A stretch of 64,000 nt of DNA from an uncultured Pelagibacteraceae bacterium (GTDB taxonomy: Bacteria > Pseudomonadota > Alphaproteobacteria > Pelagibacterales > Pelagibacteraceae), in NCBI GenBank assembly GCA_902624185.1, contig CACNWU010000002.1, positions 54,962 through 118,961 of the forward strand. The letters run 5' to 3'. A program made the position numbers and the translations under genes. The notes under the pieces were generated by a model. That model was not told the origin of the DNA. It was given only the letters and a program-made list of their open reading frames with translations, and made no database searches. This document shows positions 19,767-29,980 of the stretch, one piece after another (position 1 is the stretch's first letter; each line of letters opens with the position of its first letter).

Positions 19767-20746
19767 AAATTGCCTTCCAAATACCTAACAATCTTTTTTG
19801 TAAATGATGGCAAGATGTAATTATCTAATTTTTTTTCATCGATCCAATGAGGTGAAAGAAATTTTCCACTATTTTTCAAATATTGAATTTTGATATTCAT
19901 ATTCATATTAGACATTTTAAAATTTAAATTTTCACTAAAGTTTTTGGGTTCAAAAAGTTCTTCCATTGGAAATATTGTTAAATTTTTTAAAAAATTAAAC
20001 TTGGTATTTTTAACTAATAAATATCTTTGGTTTTTTTTGTAAACTTTTAAAATAAAATACTTATCTTTATTTTTTTTATTTTTTTTTGTTAAATCAAAAT
20101 CTTTTTTTTGGTAAGATTTACATTTTTTGACGATAGGACATTCGTTACATAATGGATTAATTGGTTTGCAAATTAGTGCACCAAGTTCCATCAAAGCTTG
20201 AGCATAATCATTAGATCTTGATGATACACCAAATATTGATTTCTTTCGTATAAGATTATCTTTTTCAATTTCTTTAACTTTTTTTAAATATAGATATCTT
20301 TTTAAAACTCTTTCTATGTTTCCATCTAATGGAATGTATGGTTTATTAAATACAATTGCTAAAATAGCACTTGCTGTATAATTTCCTATTCCTGGTAGTG
20401 ATAACAATTCCTCAAAATTGTTAGGCAATTTTCCATCAAAATTTTTTATTACAGTTTGCGCAGTTTTTTTTAAATTTCTTGCTCTTGAATAATAACCAAG
20501 ACCTTCCCAAAGTTTTATAAGTTTTTTATTATTAACTTTTGCGAGAATTTCTAGACTAGGGATACTTTTTATAAATCTATTAAAATAAGGTATTACTGTT
20601 GCAACCTGTGTTTGTTGCAACATGAATTCACTAACTAGCGTATAATAATGCCTTTTCTGGATTGAAACATTTTTTCGCCATGGTAATGATCTTTTATTTA
20701 AATCATACCAATTAAGAATTTTTTTTGTTACTAATTGTTCTTTCAT
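19763..20746 (-). CDS. mutY: A/G-specific adenine glycosylase MutY (start taken as MKEQLVTKKIL rather than the longer ORF)
   Basis: LPWRKN, VSEFMLQQTQVATVIPYF, LPGIGNYTASAILAI, C-x6-C-x2-C-x5-C FeS loop CKPINPLCNECPIVKKC. Confidence 0.93.
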   Translation of the reverse strand: MKEQLVTKKILNWYDLNKRSLPWRKNVSIQKRHYYTLVSEFMLQQTQVATVIPYFNRFIKSIPSLEILAKVNNKKLIKLWEGLGYYSRARNLKKTAQTVIKNFDGKLPNNFEELLSLPGIGNYTASAILAIVFNKPYIPLDGNIERVLKRYLYLKKVKEIEKDNLIRKKSIFGVSSRSNDYAQALMELGALICKPINPLCNECPIVKKCKSYQKKDFDLTKKNKKNKDKYFILKVYKKNQRYLLVKNTKFNFLKNLTIFPMEELFEPKNFSENLNFKMSNMNMNIKIQYLKNSGKFLSPHWIDEKKLDNYILPSFTKKIVRYLEGNL

Positions 20747-21235
20747 ATGTATTTTAAAAAATATTCTAAGCACAGAAATAAAAGCATTCAAGGCCTAAGA
20801 TCTTTTAAAGACACTTTGCCAAAAAATATTAAAAAGGTCATTAATAAAAAGGGTCATATTTATTCTGAAACCTTAAATAATTGGAAATACATTGTTGGAG
20901 AAAATTTATTTAAAGTTTGCTACCCAAAGTCATTTAAAAATTCAAATAGGTTTGGAGTGAACACCTTATTAATAATGGTAAAAAGAGGACACGAAGTAGA
21001 CTTGGAATATTCTAAAAAAGAGATTATGGATAAAATGAATAGTTTTTTTGGATATTCAGTTGTTGAAAAGCTCAAGTTTACTAGTTTTGATGATGGAATG
21101 AAAATTTTTTCAAAAGAAAATAATTTTGAAAAAAATGTGACAAATAAAGAATATCAAAAAAAGATTAATGATGTTAAAAATGAGAAAATTAAAAAATCTC
21201 TAATTGAATTGACGAAAGTATTTAAACAAAAATGA
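20747..21235 (+). CDS. DUF721/DciA-like protein (start taken at internal ATG, MYFKKYSKH)
   Basis: LNNWKYIVGENLFKVCYPKSFK and GVNTLLIMVKRGHEVDLEY, typical of DUF721. Confidence 0.68.
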   Translation: MYFKKYSKHRNKSIQGLRSFKDTLPKNIKKVINKKGHIYSETLNNWKYIVGENLFKVCYPKSFKNSNRFGVNTLLIMVKRGHEVDLEYSKKEIMDKMNSFFGYSVVEKLKFTSFDDGMKIFSKENNFEKNVTNKEYQKKINDVKNEKIKKSLIELTKVFKQK

Positions 21236-21807
21236 AAAAAACATTTGCCATATTAATTTTCTTTTTAAGTTTTATAACTAGCTTAAATGCTGAAACCAAA
21301 CGAATAGTTTCAGGAAATGAAAAAGCTAAAATAACAATTATTGTTTATGAGTCGTTAACGTGTAGTCATTGTGCCGATTTTCATAAAAACGTTTATCCTC
21401 AACTTAAAAAAGATTATTTAGACACAGGTATAGCAAAGATTGAGTTTAGACATTTTCCTTTGGATCTCGCTGCCCTGAATGCTTCAATAATAGCTCAATG
21501 TAAACAAGATCAAAGTTTAGAAATTTTAAATAGCTTATATTTAAAACAACAGGCTTGGGTAAAGGGTAATACAATTGAAGATGTAAACAATAGTCTCAAA
21601 AAATTTATTAAAAAAGAGGGATACAAATTAGATTTTGAAAAATGTATTAATAATAAGAAAATTGAAGATTTTGTTTTAAACGATCGAATCGAAGGTGCCA
21701 AAAATTTTAAGATAAATGCTACTCCTACGGTAATTATCAATAATAAAAAGTTTGAAAAATCTCTTAATTACAAAAATTTAAAAAAATCATTAGAAAAACT
21801 GATATAA
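21232..21807 (+). CDS. DsbA-family thioredoxin-fold protein, exported
   Basis: Signal peptide; YESLTCSHCADFHKNVYPQL (CSHC active site); NATPTVIINNKKF. Confidence 0.88.
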   Translation: MKKTFAILIFFLSFITSLNAETKRIVSGNEKAKITIIVYESLTCSHCADFHKNVYPQLKKDYLDTGIAKIEFRHFPLDLAALNASIIAQCKQDQSLEILNSLYLKQQAWVKGNTIEDVNNSLKKFIKKEGYKLDFEKCINNKKIEDFVLNDRIEGAKNFKINATPTVIINNKKFEKSLNYKNLKKSLEKLI

Positions 21808-21815
21808 GTTATCAC

Positions 21816-24212
21816 ATGGAGTTTAAAAAAATCCAATTAAACGGATTTAAGTCTTTCGCTGATAAAACCAACTTCTTAATTGAGGATGGTTTAACAGGAA
21901 TTGTTGGACCTAATGGTTGTGGAAAATCTAATATCGTTGAATCTTTAAGATGGGTGATGGGAGAAACATCAGCTAAAAGTATGAGGGGTTCTGGTATGGA
22001 AGATGTGATTTTTTCAGGAACTTCCAATAAAGCATCTAAAAACATTGCTGAAGTTTCTGTTTCTGTTGCAAATAAAAATAATGAAGGCCCTTTTCAGTTT
22101 AGAGAGTTTGATGAAATTAATGTAAGAAGAAAAATAGAAAAAGATAAAGGATCAAAATTTTATATTAACGACAAGGAAGTTAGAGCTAGAGATGCTCAGA
22201 TGTTTTTTGCTGATTTATCGACAGGAGCTCATTCCCCTTCAATGATAAGCCAGGGTCGTATAGGTGCTCTCGTAACAGCAAAACCAACTGATAGAAGAGC
22301 AATTCTAGAGGAGGCTGCAGGAATATCAGGATTGCATGTTAGAAGGCATGAAGCTGAATTGAGATTAAGTGCTGCAGAAAATAATTTGAAGAGAGCAGAT
22401 GAATTGAGAAGACAGCAGGAAAAACAGCTTGCCAATCTTCAAAAACAAGCGGAGGAAGCCACAAAATACAAAAATATATCTGACGAGATAAAAAAAATTG
22501 AAGCAGGTTTATATTATTTAAAATTATTAGAAATTGATAAAGAAATACGAATTGAAAACGAAATTAATACTGAAGCTCAAGATGAGGTAAGTGGTTTTAA
22601 TAATAAGATTTCTGAAATTGAGAATTTAATTAAATTTGAAACAGACAAAGTCTCTCCATTAAGAGAAAAAAATATTGAAAACCTCTCAAAAATACAAAGA
22701 TTAAACTTAGAACTTCAAGGTTTGGATGAGGAAAATGAAAGAATACAAGATGAGATAAAAAATATAAAACAATCGCTTCAAACATTTGATGATGATATTA
22801 ATAGAGAAAAAGGGATTGTTATTGACGCTAAGTCTAATGAAAAAAGATTAAAAGAGGAAAAAAATGAACTAATAGAGATAGACTCAAAATATTATGAAAC
22901 TGAAAAACATTCTAATGAGGATTTAGATTACGCCAGAAATAGTTTGAAATTAGAAATAAAAAAAATTAAGGAATTAATTAATTTAAAGAAAAATGATGAG
23001 GCAGTCACTTTACTTGAGCAATTTAGTAGAATCATTGAAGAATATGCCGAAAGCTTCAGTAAAAATCAAAATATTAAAAGAGAATCGGTAAAAAGAAGTG
23101 AGAGAATAAATATTATTGATAAAGAGATAAAAAGTTGGAAAAACTTGTTAGTAAATTCTGGAAAAATGGTAACCGAACTAAGTGAAAGAAAATATAAACT
23201 TAATTTACAATTAGAAAAATTAGACAGCCAGCCAAAATTACAGGCTGAAAAAAAAGGTCAAATTTCCGAAGGCCTTAGAATTTCTGAGGAAGAAAAAACA
23301 GAAAATGATAAAATTATTAATTTAACTGATGAAAAAATAGAAGACCTTAGAACTCAATTAAATGAGATTCAAGAACAATCAATTCAGATTAGAGAAAGAA
23401 AAGCTAGTTCTGGAGCAACTATAGAAGGGCTTAAAAAAAGAAAAAATGATTTAATAGATAGAATTAATTCTGAACTTAATTTGACAGAGTCAAACATTTT
23501 AGAAAACTCAAATTTATTTGGTAAAGAGGAGCTTCCTGATGCGATTAACCAAGAAGATTTATTAGACAAAAAAAAACAAGAAAGAGAAAAATTAGGTTCA
23601 GTGAATTTAAAGGCAGATGAGGAAACAAATAAGTATGAAGCTGAGATAAAAAAAATGGAACAAGATCGAGCAGATTTAGTGACTGCAATAGTTAAATTGA
23701 AAGATAGTATTAACGAACTTAATCAAAAAGGTAGAGAGAGATTAATCGAAGCTTTTGATAAAGTTAACAGAAAATTTAATGAGGTTTATACAAAGTTATT
23801 TAATGGAGGAAGTGCTAAACTGGAACTGATAGATTCAGACGACCCACTTGAGGCGGGTTTGGAAATGTTGGTCAGTCCTCCAGGCAAACGACTTCAATCG
23901 ATAACCTTGCTGTCTGGTGGAGAACAAGCTTTAACAGCACTATCTTTAATTTTTGCTGTTTTTTTAACAAACCCATCACCTATTTGTGTTTTAGATGAAG
24001 TAGATGCTCCTTTAGACGATGCTAATGTCACGAGATTTTGCAATCTGCTTGAAGAACTTACAAAAATTACAAGTACAAAATTTGTGATTGTCACCCACCA
24101 CGCTTTAACAATGTCGAAAATGAATAGACTCTATGGGGTAACTATGCCTGAAAAAGGAATAAGTCAATTAGTTGCTGTTGATTTACAAAAAGCAGAAAGT
24201 ATGGTTGCATAA
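21816..24212 (+). CDS. smc: SMC-family chromosome segregation ATPase, short and apparently lacking a hinge domain
   Basis: Walker A GPNGCGKSN, ABC signature LLSGGEQALTALSL, Walker B ICVLDEVDAPLDD; long coiled coil, only 798 aa. Confidence 0.92.
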   Translation: MEFKKIQLNGFKSFADKTNFLIEDGLTGIVGPNGCGKSNIVESLRWVMGETSAKSMRGSGMEDVIFSGTSNKASKNIAEVSVSVANKNNEGPFQFREFDEINVRRKIEKDKGSKFYINDKEVRARDAQMFFADLSTGAHSPSMISQGRIGALVTAKPTDRRAILEEAAGISGLHVRRHEAELRLSAAENNLKRADELRRQQEKQLANLQKQAEEATKYKNISDEIKKIEAGLYYLKLLEIDKEIRIENEINTEAQDEVSGFNNKISEIENLIKFETDKVSPLREKNIENLSKIQRLNLELQGLDEENERIQDEIKNIKQSLQTFDDDINREKGIVIDAKSNEKRLKEEKNELIEIDSKYYETEKHSNEDLDYARNSLKLEIKKIKELINLKKNDEAVTLLEQFSRIIEEYAESFSKNQNIKRESVKRSERINIIDKEIKSWKNLLVNSGKMVTELSERKYKLNLQLEKLDSQPKLQAEKKGQISEGLRISEEEKTENDKIINLTDEKIEDLRTQLNEIQEQSIQIRERKASSGATIEGLKKRKNDLIDRINSELNLTESNILENSNLFGKEELPDAINQEDLLDKKKQEREKLGSVNLKADEETNKYEAEIKKMEQDRADLVTAIVKLKDSINELNQKGRERLIEAFDKVNRKFNEVYTKLFNGGSAKLELIDSDDPLEAGLEMLVSPPGKRLQSITLLSGGEQALTALSLIFAVFLTNPSPICVLDEVDAPLDDANVTRFCNLLEELTKITSTKFVIVTHHALTMSKMNRLYGVTMPEKGISQLVAVDLQKAESMVA

Positions 24213-24226
24213 TTAACTGAACTAAT

Positions 24227-24502
24227 ATGCCTAAAGATCCGTTTAAAACTCGCTTGGAGATTGCAAAAAAGAAGGTCTCAAAAAGAAATTTAGACAATAA
24301 AAAACATAATCCATCCCCTATTGGCAGTGCTTTTAAGCTTAGTACGGAGTTAGTATCAGCAGTCGCAGTGGGGACAATTATTGGGTTTATTTTAGACAAG
24401 ACCTTTGGTACTAAACCCTGGTTAATTTTAATTTTTTTTTTTGTAGGGGTAGTTGCCGGGATAACTAATGTAATTAAATCTGCAAAAAACATGCAAAAAT
24501 AG
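24227..24502 (+). CDS. atpI: ATP synthase subunit I
   Basis: Small two-TM protein with AtpI-like GTIIGFILDKTFGTKPWLILIFFFVGVVAGITNVI, upstream of atpB. Confidence 0.85.
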   Translation: MPKDPFKTRLEIAKKKVSKRNLDNKKHNPSPIGSAFKLSTELVSAVAVGTIIGFILDKTFGTKPWLILIFFFVGVVAGITNVIKSAKNMQK

Positions 24503-24511
24503 ATAAAACTT

Positions 24512-25246
24512 ATGGCAGCAAATCCAATGACACAATTTGAAGTTTACAGAATTGGTCCAGAAATAAAAATAGGTAGTTTTGATATTTCATTTACTAATGC
24601 TAGTTTGTTTATGGTTGTAAGTTCTTTGGCTATCTTATTAATCTTTAACCTAGGTTCTAAAAAAAATTCAATATTGCCTAACAGAATTCAGCTATTAGCT
24701 GAGCTGAGCTATACCTTTGTATCAAAAATGATTAGTGATACTGCTGGTTCAAAAGCTAAACCTTATTTTGCATTTATATTCTCATTATTTATGTTTGTAC
24801 TTTTTTGTAATATGTTTGGAATGATACCTTATACTTTTACGGTCACAAGTCACATTATTGTAACCTTTGTTCTCGCAGCATTTATTTTTGTTGGTGTCAC
24901 AATAATTGGTTTTATCAAACACGGTTTCGGTTATTTAAAGTTATTTGTGCCAAGTGGAGTACCAATTGTGCTTCTTCCACTAATTGTGGTTATTGAAATT
25001 ATCTCATACTTAAGTCGGCCTATAAGCTTATCTGTTAGACTTTTTGCTAACATGATGGCAGGACATACTATGATGAAAGTTTTCGGAGGCTTTGTGATAA
25101 GTCTTGGAATAGTCGGTGGATGGCTTCCACTGAGTTTCTCGGTTGCTTTAACTGGTTTGGAGATCTTAGTTGCTTTTCTTCAAGCATATGTCTTTGCAAT
25201 CTTAACATGCATTTATTTAAATGATGCATTAAATTTACACCATTAA
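24512..25246 (+). CDS. atpB: F0F1 ATP synthase subunit a
   Basis: SLSVRLFANMMAGHTMMKV, LEILVAFLQAYVFAILTCIYLNDA. Confidence 0.97.
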   Translation: MAANPMTQFEVYRIGPEIKIGSFDISFTNASLFMVVSSLAILLIFNLGSKKNSILPNRIQLLAELSYTFVSKMISDTAGSKAKPYFAFIFSLFMFVLFCNMFGMIPYTFTVTSHIIVTFVLAAFIFVGVTIIGFIKHGFGYLKLFVPSGVPIVLLPLIVVIEIISYLSRPISLSVRLFANMMAGHTMMKVFGGFVISLGIVGGWLPLSFSVALTGLEILVAFLQAYVFAILTCIYLNDALNLHH

Positions 25247-25264
25247 TTAACATAGGAGGATATA

Positions 25265-25492
25265 ATGGAATTAGAAGCAGCAAAAATGATCGGAGCAGGT
25301 TTAGCAGCAATTGCTTTAGCTGGTGCCGGAGTAGGTATAGGAATAATTTTTGGAAATTATTTATCAGGTGCTATGAGAAATCCATCAGCAGCTCAAAAAC
25401 AATTTCCTAATTTACTTTTAGGCTTTGCTCTTGCAGAAGCAACAGGATTATTCGGATTAGTAGTAGCATTAATCATTCTTTTCGCGTTTTAA
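25265..25492 (+). CDS. atpE: F0F1 ATP synthase subunit c
   Basis: GAGLAAIALAGAGVGIGIIFGNYLSGAMRNP, GFALAEATGLFGLVVALIILFAF; AGGAGG RBS. Confidence 0.98.
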   Translation: MELEAAKMIGAGLAAIALAGAGVGIGIIFGNYLSGAMRNPSAAQKQFPNLLLGFALAEATGLFGLVVALIILFAF

Positions 25493-25495
25493 TTT

Positions 25496-26086
25496 ATGAT
25501 TAAAAAAATATTTTTTCAGTCAATATTTTTTAACTTTTTTTTATTTAAGAAAGTTTTTTCAGCTGAAAGTGGAGGCATGCCTCAATTAAATCCTGAATTT
25601 TGGATTTCACAAATATTTTGGCTTACACTTACATTTGGTATTTTATACGTAGTTTTATCAAAACTAATCCTACCTAAAATAAGTGCAAATTTAGAATTAA
25701 GAAAATCCCTAATACAAGAAAACATTGAGGCGGCAGAAAAACAAAGAGAAAGTAGTGAAGCTAAGCTGAAAGAATATGATGATATTATTATAAAAAGTAA
25801 GTTAAAGGCAAAAAATATTTTTAAAGATGCAAGGGAAAAAATAATTAAAGATATTAATAGTAAAAAAGAAACTTTAGACAACCAAATAGCTGAAGAAATA
25901 AAAAAAGCTGAAAGTGAAATAGAAGTCCTAAAAAAAAGTGCTCCTGAAAAAATTAATAAAATTGCAATTGAAACATCTTCCGAATTAATAAAAAAACTTA
26001 TTGGAGCAGAGGTAAATAATAGTAGCATTTCGGCAATTGTTGATGATTTATCAAAAAGAAATGGGGGTAAATATTATGACAATTGA
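25496..26086 (+). CDS. atpG: F0F1 ATP synthase subunit b'
   Basis: MPQLNPEFWISQIFWLTLTFGILYVVLSKLILPKI, coiled-coil stalk. Confidence 0.9.
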   Translation: MIKKIFFQSIFFNFFLFKKVFSAESGGMPQLNPEFWISQIFWLTLTFGILYVVLSKLILPKISANLELRKSLIQENIEAAEKQRESSEAKLKEYDDIIIKSKLKAKNIFKDAREKIIKDINSKKETLDNQIAEEIKKAESEIEVLKKSAPEKINKIAIETSSELIKKLIGAEVNNSSISAIVDDLSKRNGGKYYDN

Positions 26087-26573
26087 TGCAACTTTTTGGG
26101 TAGCGGTTTCTTTCTTAATATTTTTCGGAGGTCTTATTTATTTAAAGATTCCACAAAAAATTAATCAAATTTTGAATGGACTAATTTTAGAGATTAAAAA
26201 AGAAATTGATGAAAGTGAAAAACTAAGAACAGAAGCAAAAACTTTGCTAGATAATGCTCAAAATAAATTGGACTCTGCTCGTTTAGTTAGTAAAGAAATT
26301 TTAGATCAAGCTAAAAAAGATAGTGATAAACTTATAATAGAACTTAACGATAAATTTCATAAATCGTCTGAAATAAAAAAAAATCTTGCTGAAAATAAAA
26401 TAAGCCAAATGAAAGAGGCAGCAATTAAAGAAATCAGAGATGCATCAATTAAAATCGCTGTGGATTCTGTGAAAAAAATTATCACAACTTCAGTCGATAA
26501 ATCAAAACTTGATACATTATTTCAAAAAAATTTAGATGAAACCAAAGAAGAGCTAAAAAAAATTAACTCATAA
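26076..26573 (+). CDS. atpF: F0F1 ATP synthase subunit b (start taken at MTIDATFW)
   Basis: FWVAVSFLIFFGGLIYLKIPQKI and coiled-coil stalk; last of the F0 cluster. Confidence 0.88.
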   Translation: MTIDATFWVAVSFLIFFGGLIYLKIPQKINQILNGLILEIKKEIDESEKLRTEAKTLLDNAQNKLDSARLVSKEILDQAKKDSDKLIIELNDKFHKSSEIKKNLAENKISQMKEAAIKEIRDASIKIAVDSVKKIITTSVDKSKLDTLFQKNLDETKEELKKINS

Positions 26574-26612
26574 TACGCTTACAATTTTTCTAAAAAACTA
26601 TAAATTATCTGA

Positions 26613-28073
26613 ATGAATTCTGTTGTAATAGGTTCTGGATTTGGTGGAATAGCTGCTGCTTTACGCCTAAGGGCTAAAAATCATGAGGTTACTTTGATTG
26701 AAAAACACCCTGATCTTGGTGGAAGGGCTAGAGTATTTAAGAAAAATGGATTTATCTATGATGGGGGTCCAACAGTTATTACAGCACCTTATTTAATTAA
26801 TGAATTATTTGAATTATTTAAGAAAAATCCAAAAGATTATATTGAACTTTCACCTCTTAAAGTTTGGTATCAATTCGTTTTTGAGGATAATTCAAAATTT
26901 AATTATTCAGGAAATGAAGAAGAGATGAAAAGACAAATTGGAGAGATAAACAAAAATGATATTAAAGGATATGAAAAATTAGTTAACTTTACAGAAAAAA
27001 TTTTTGATAAAGGTTTTACTGAACTTGCTGATGTTCCATTTGACAAACCTTTTGTCATGATGCAACAATTGCCATCTTTGTTAAGGCTTAAAAGTTATAA
27101 ATCAGTTTATTCTTTAGTTTCCTCGTATATAGAGAATGAAAAGTTGAGAAGAATGCTAAGCATGCACCCTCTTCTTGTTGGTGGAAATCCTTTTACTACA
27201 ACTTCTATTTATGGACTAATTTTATATTTAGAGAAAAAATGGGGTATTCATTATTCTATGGGGGGAACTGGTAATATCATAAAAGGTCTTGAAAAATTAA
27301 TGAATGAGGTGGGTATAAAAATATTAAAAAACAGTGAAGTAACAAAAATTATTTCTAATAATAATGAAATAACTGGTGTTCAACTAAATAATGAAATTAA
27401 TATAAAGACCAACAATGTTATTTGTAATGCAGATCCACCAGCTGTTTATGAAAAAATGTTAAATGGAAATTCAAACAAATCTTTTTTATTTAAATGGAAA
27501 AAAAATAGAATGGAATATTCTATGGGGCTGTTTGTTTATTATTTTGGAACAAAAAAAACTTACGATAATGTGGAACACCATACAATAAAATTTGGCAATA
27601 AATACAAGGAACATCTTGATGATATATTTGAACATAAAAAATTAAATAATGATATAAGCTATTATCTGCATAGACCTTCGGCTACTGACAAGTCTATGGC
27701 TCCTAAAGGAAATGATTGTTTTTATGTCCTTGTTCCAGTTCCCAATAATCAGTCAAAAATTGATTGGTCTATTGAGGGTGTGAAAATGAAAAACTTAGTA
27801 ATTGATAAAATGGAAAGAGATTTAATGCCAAATCTTAGGGAAAATATTGTTGAGGATTTTTTTTTAACACCAGATTACTTTGAAAAAGATCTAAATACCA
27901 AATATGGTTCGGGATTTTCAATCCAACCAAAATTTTCACAATCAGCTTATTTTAGGTTTCATAATAAATCCGAAATATATAACGGACTTTATTTTGTTGG
28001 GGCCGGTACTCATCCTGGTGCTGGAGTACCAGGGGTTCTCTCTTCAGCGAAAGTATTAGATAAAATTTTGTAA
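26613..28073 (+). CDS. crtI: Phytoene desaturase
   Basis: VVIGSGFGGIAAALRLRAKNHEVTLIEK, C-terminal GLYFVGAGTHPGAGVPGVLSSAKV. Confidence 0.95.
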   Translation: MNSVVIGSGFGGIAAALRLRAKNHEVTLIEKHPDLGGRARVFKKNGFIYDGGPTVITAPYLINELFELFKKNPKDYIELSPLKVWYQFVFEDNSKFNYSGNEEEMKRQIGEINKNDIKGYEKLVNFTEKIFDKGFTELADVPFDKPFVMMQQLPSLLRLKSYKSVYSLVSSYIENEKLRRMLSMHPLLVGGNPFTTTSIYGLILYLEKKWGIHYSMGGTGNIIKGLEKLMNEVGIKILKNSEVTKIISNNNEITGVQLNNEINIKTNNVICNADPPAVYEKMLNGNSNKSFLFKWKKNRMEYSMGLFVYYFGTKKTYDNVEHHTIKFGNKYKEHLDDIFEHKKLNNDISYYLHRPSATDKSMAPKGNDCFYVLVPVPNNQSKIDWSIEGVKMKNLVIDKMERDLMPNLRENIVEDFFLTPDYFEKDLNTKYGSGFSIQPKFSQSAYFRFHNKSEIYNGLYFVGAGTHPGAGVPGVLSSAKVLDKIL

Positions 28074-28924
28074 TGCCAAATAAAAATTATTTGTCGATTT
28101 ACGCAAAGTCATTTAATTGGGCAGGTTTTTTTTTACCTAAAAAAACATATCAGAAATGTTCAGCTTTATATGATTTTTGTAGAGTTATTGACAATATAGC
28201 GGATGAGAATGAAGAAATAGAAGTCAAAGAAAAAAAATTTAATAAATTTGTCGATAATTTCAATCAAAAAAACTTTAATGATAATATTATTAAAAATATG
28301 TGGGGACTTATTGAGGAATTCAATATCTCTTTAAAAATAGTCAATGATTTATTAGATGGTATAAAATCAGATATTAGAGAAAAAGTGAAATTAAATTCAA
28401 AGAAAGAGCTATTAATTTACTCTTATAGAGTTGCTGGGACTGTAGGATTAATGATGGCAAAAATTTTAAAAGTAAGTAAAAAAAGCTCTCTAATGTCTGC
28501 AATTGATCTTGGTATCGCGATGCAACTTACGAACATATCAAGAGATGTAATTGAGGACTCAAAAGTAAATAGATCTTATATTAATGAAAATTTTGAAGAA
28601 ATTTCCTCAACCATAAATCTTGCTGATACTTTTTATGAAAATTCATTTTATTCTATAAAAGATATACCAATGAGTTTTCGTTTTTCAATTTTAGTTGCGA
28701 GAAGAGTTTATAGAAAAATAGGCTACAAAATAATTAATAAAAAAACATTAGAAAATTATAAAAATTCAGGCAAAATATACGTCTCAAGTATCGAAAAGGG
28801 GCTAGAGACTTTTCTATCAATTTTTGACTTAATTAAGCTATCAGTTACCTATAAAAATGACGATCAAATCCAACACGATCATTTTTTAATTAATGAAGAA
28901 ATAAATTTAGATGAAAGAATTTGA
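28073..28924 (+). CDS. crtB: Phytoene synthase
   Basis: YDFCRVIDNIADE (first DxxxD motif), GIAMQLTNISRDVIED. Confidence 0.94.
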   Translation: MPNKNYLSIYAKSFNWAGFFLPKKTYQKCSALYDFCRVIDNIADENEEIEVKEKKFNKFVDNFNQKNFNDNIIKNMWGLIEEFNISLKIVNDLLDGIKSDIREKVKLNSKKELLIYSYRVAGTVGLMMAKILKVSKKSSLMSAIDLGIAMQLTNISRDVIEDSKVNRSYINENFEEISSTINLADTFYENSFYSIKDIPMSFRFSILVARRVYRKIGYKIINKKTLENYKNSGKIYVSSIEKGLETFLSIFDLIKLSVTYKNDDQIQHDHFLINEEINLDERI

Positions 28925-29978
28925 TTATATTATTATTGGAGGTGGTTGCGCAGGATTATCACTTGCTTATGAATTAGAAATTCATGAAAAATTAAAAAAT
29001 AAAACTTTAGCAATAATTGAACCAAGAGCAGAATATAAAAGAGATAAAACTTGGTCTTTTTGGAAAATGTCTTCTCATAATTTTGAAGATTGTATAAAAA
29101 AAAGTTGGAATAATTTTACCATAAATATTCCTGAATTAACTAACCATCTTCAATGTGAAAATTATCCATATCAAAGTGTAGATAGTGCCCTATTTTATAA
29201 AAAGATAAATTCAAAATTAAAAGAAAATAAAAACATAGTTTTTTTTAAAAATTTAAAGGAAATAAATAAAAAAGATTCCTTCATTTTTAACAGTGTTCCA
29301 TCAATAAAAAAAGACCACAATAATCTTTGGCAACATTTTTGCGGTGTTGAAATCGAGACTAAACATAATTTTTTTGATGAAGAAATTTTTAACCTTATGG
29401 ATTTTGACTGCGAACAAAGAGAAAGTGTTCATTTCTTTTACACTCTACCCTACTCAAAAAATAAAGCCCTGATAGAAACGACTTGGTTATCAAAAATGAA
29501 TGATAATTCTCAAAAAGATTATGACAATCAAATAAAAGGTTATATTGAAAATCATTTAAATTTAAAAAATTATAAAATTACTTATAAAGAGGAAGGTGCT
29601 ATTCCACTTTTCTATCCATCTTATAAAAAAGAAAAAAATATAATTAATATTGGGACTGCTGGAGGTATGACGAGATTAAGTACTGGTTACACTTTTTTAA
29701 ATATTCAAGAACACAGCAAATACATAAGAAAAAATATTGATAATATATTTAATACTAAGAAATATGAAATAAATAAAAAATATCAATATTTAGATGAGGT
29801 GTTTCTTCGTGTTCTCGATAAACATCCTGAAAAAATGCCAGGTATATTTTTTAAAATGTTTAAGGCTTCACCAAAGACTGTTATAAAATTTTTATCTAAC
29901 AAAAGTAATTTTATGGAGGACTTGGCTATAATTTTAAAAATGCCAAAACTTATATTTTTTAAAGCTTTATTTTATTAA
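28911..29978 (+). CDS. crtY: Lycopene beta-cyclase
   Basis: DYIIIGGGCAGLSLAYEL, DKTWSFW, GTAGGMTRLSTGYTF. Confidence 0.93.
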   Translation: MKEFDYIIIGGGCAGLSLAYELEIHEKLKNKTLAIIEPRAEYKRDKTWSFWKMSSHNFEDCIKKSWNNFTINIPELTNHLQCENYPYQSVDSALFYKKINSKLKENKNIVFFKNLKEINKKDSFIFNSVPSIKKDHNNLWQHFCGVEIETKHNFFDEEIFNLMDFDCEQRESVHFFYTLPYSKNKALIETTWLSKMNDNSQKDYDNQIKGYIENHLNLKNYKITYKEEGAIPLFYPSYKKEKNIINIGTAGGMTRLSTGYTFLNIQEHSKYIRKNIDNIFNTKKYEINKKYQYLDEVFLRVLDKHPEKMPGIFFKMFKASPKTVIKFLSNKSNFMEDLAIILKMPKLIFFKALFY

Positions 29979-29980
29979 TT

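Noticed and set aside
25582-26028. 148-aa minus-strand ORF over atpG (b')
   Set aside because: Shadow of the coiled-coil coding strand; no RBS or recognisable domain.
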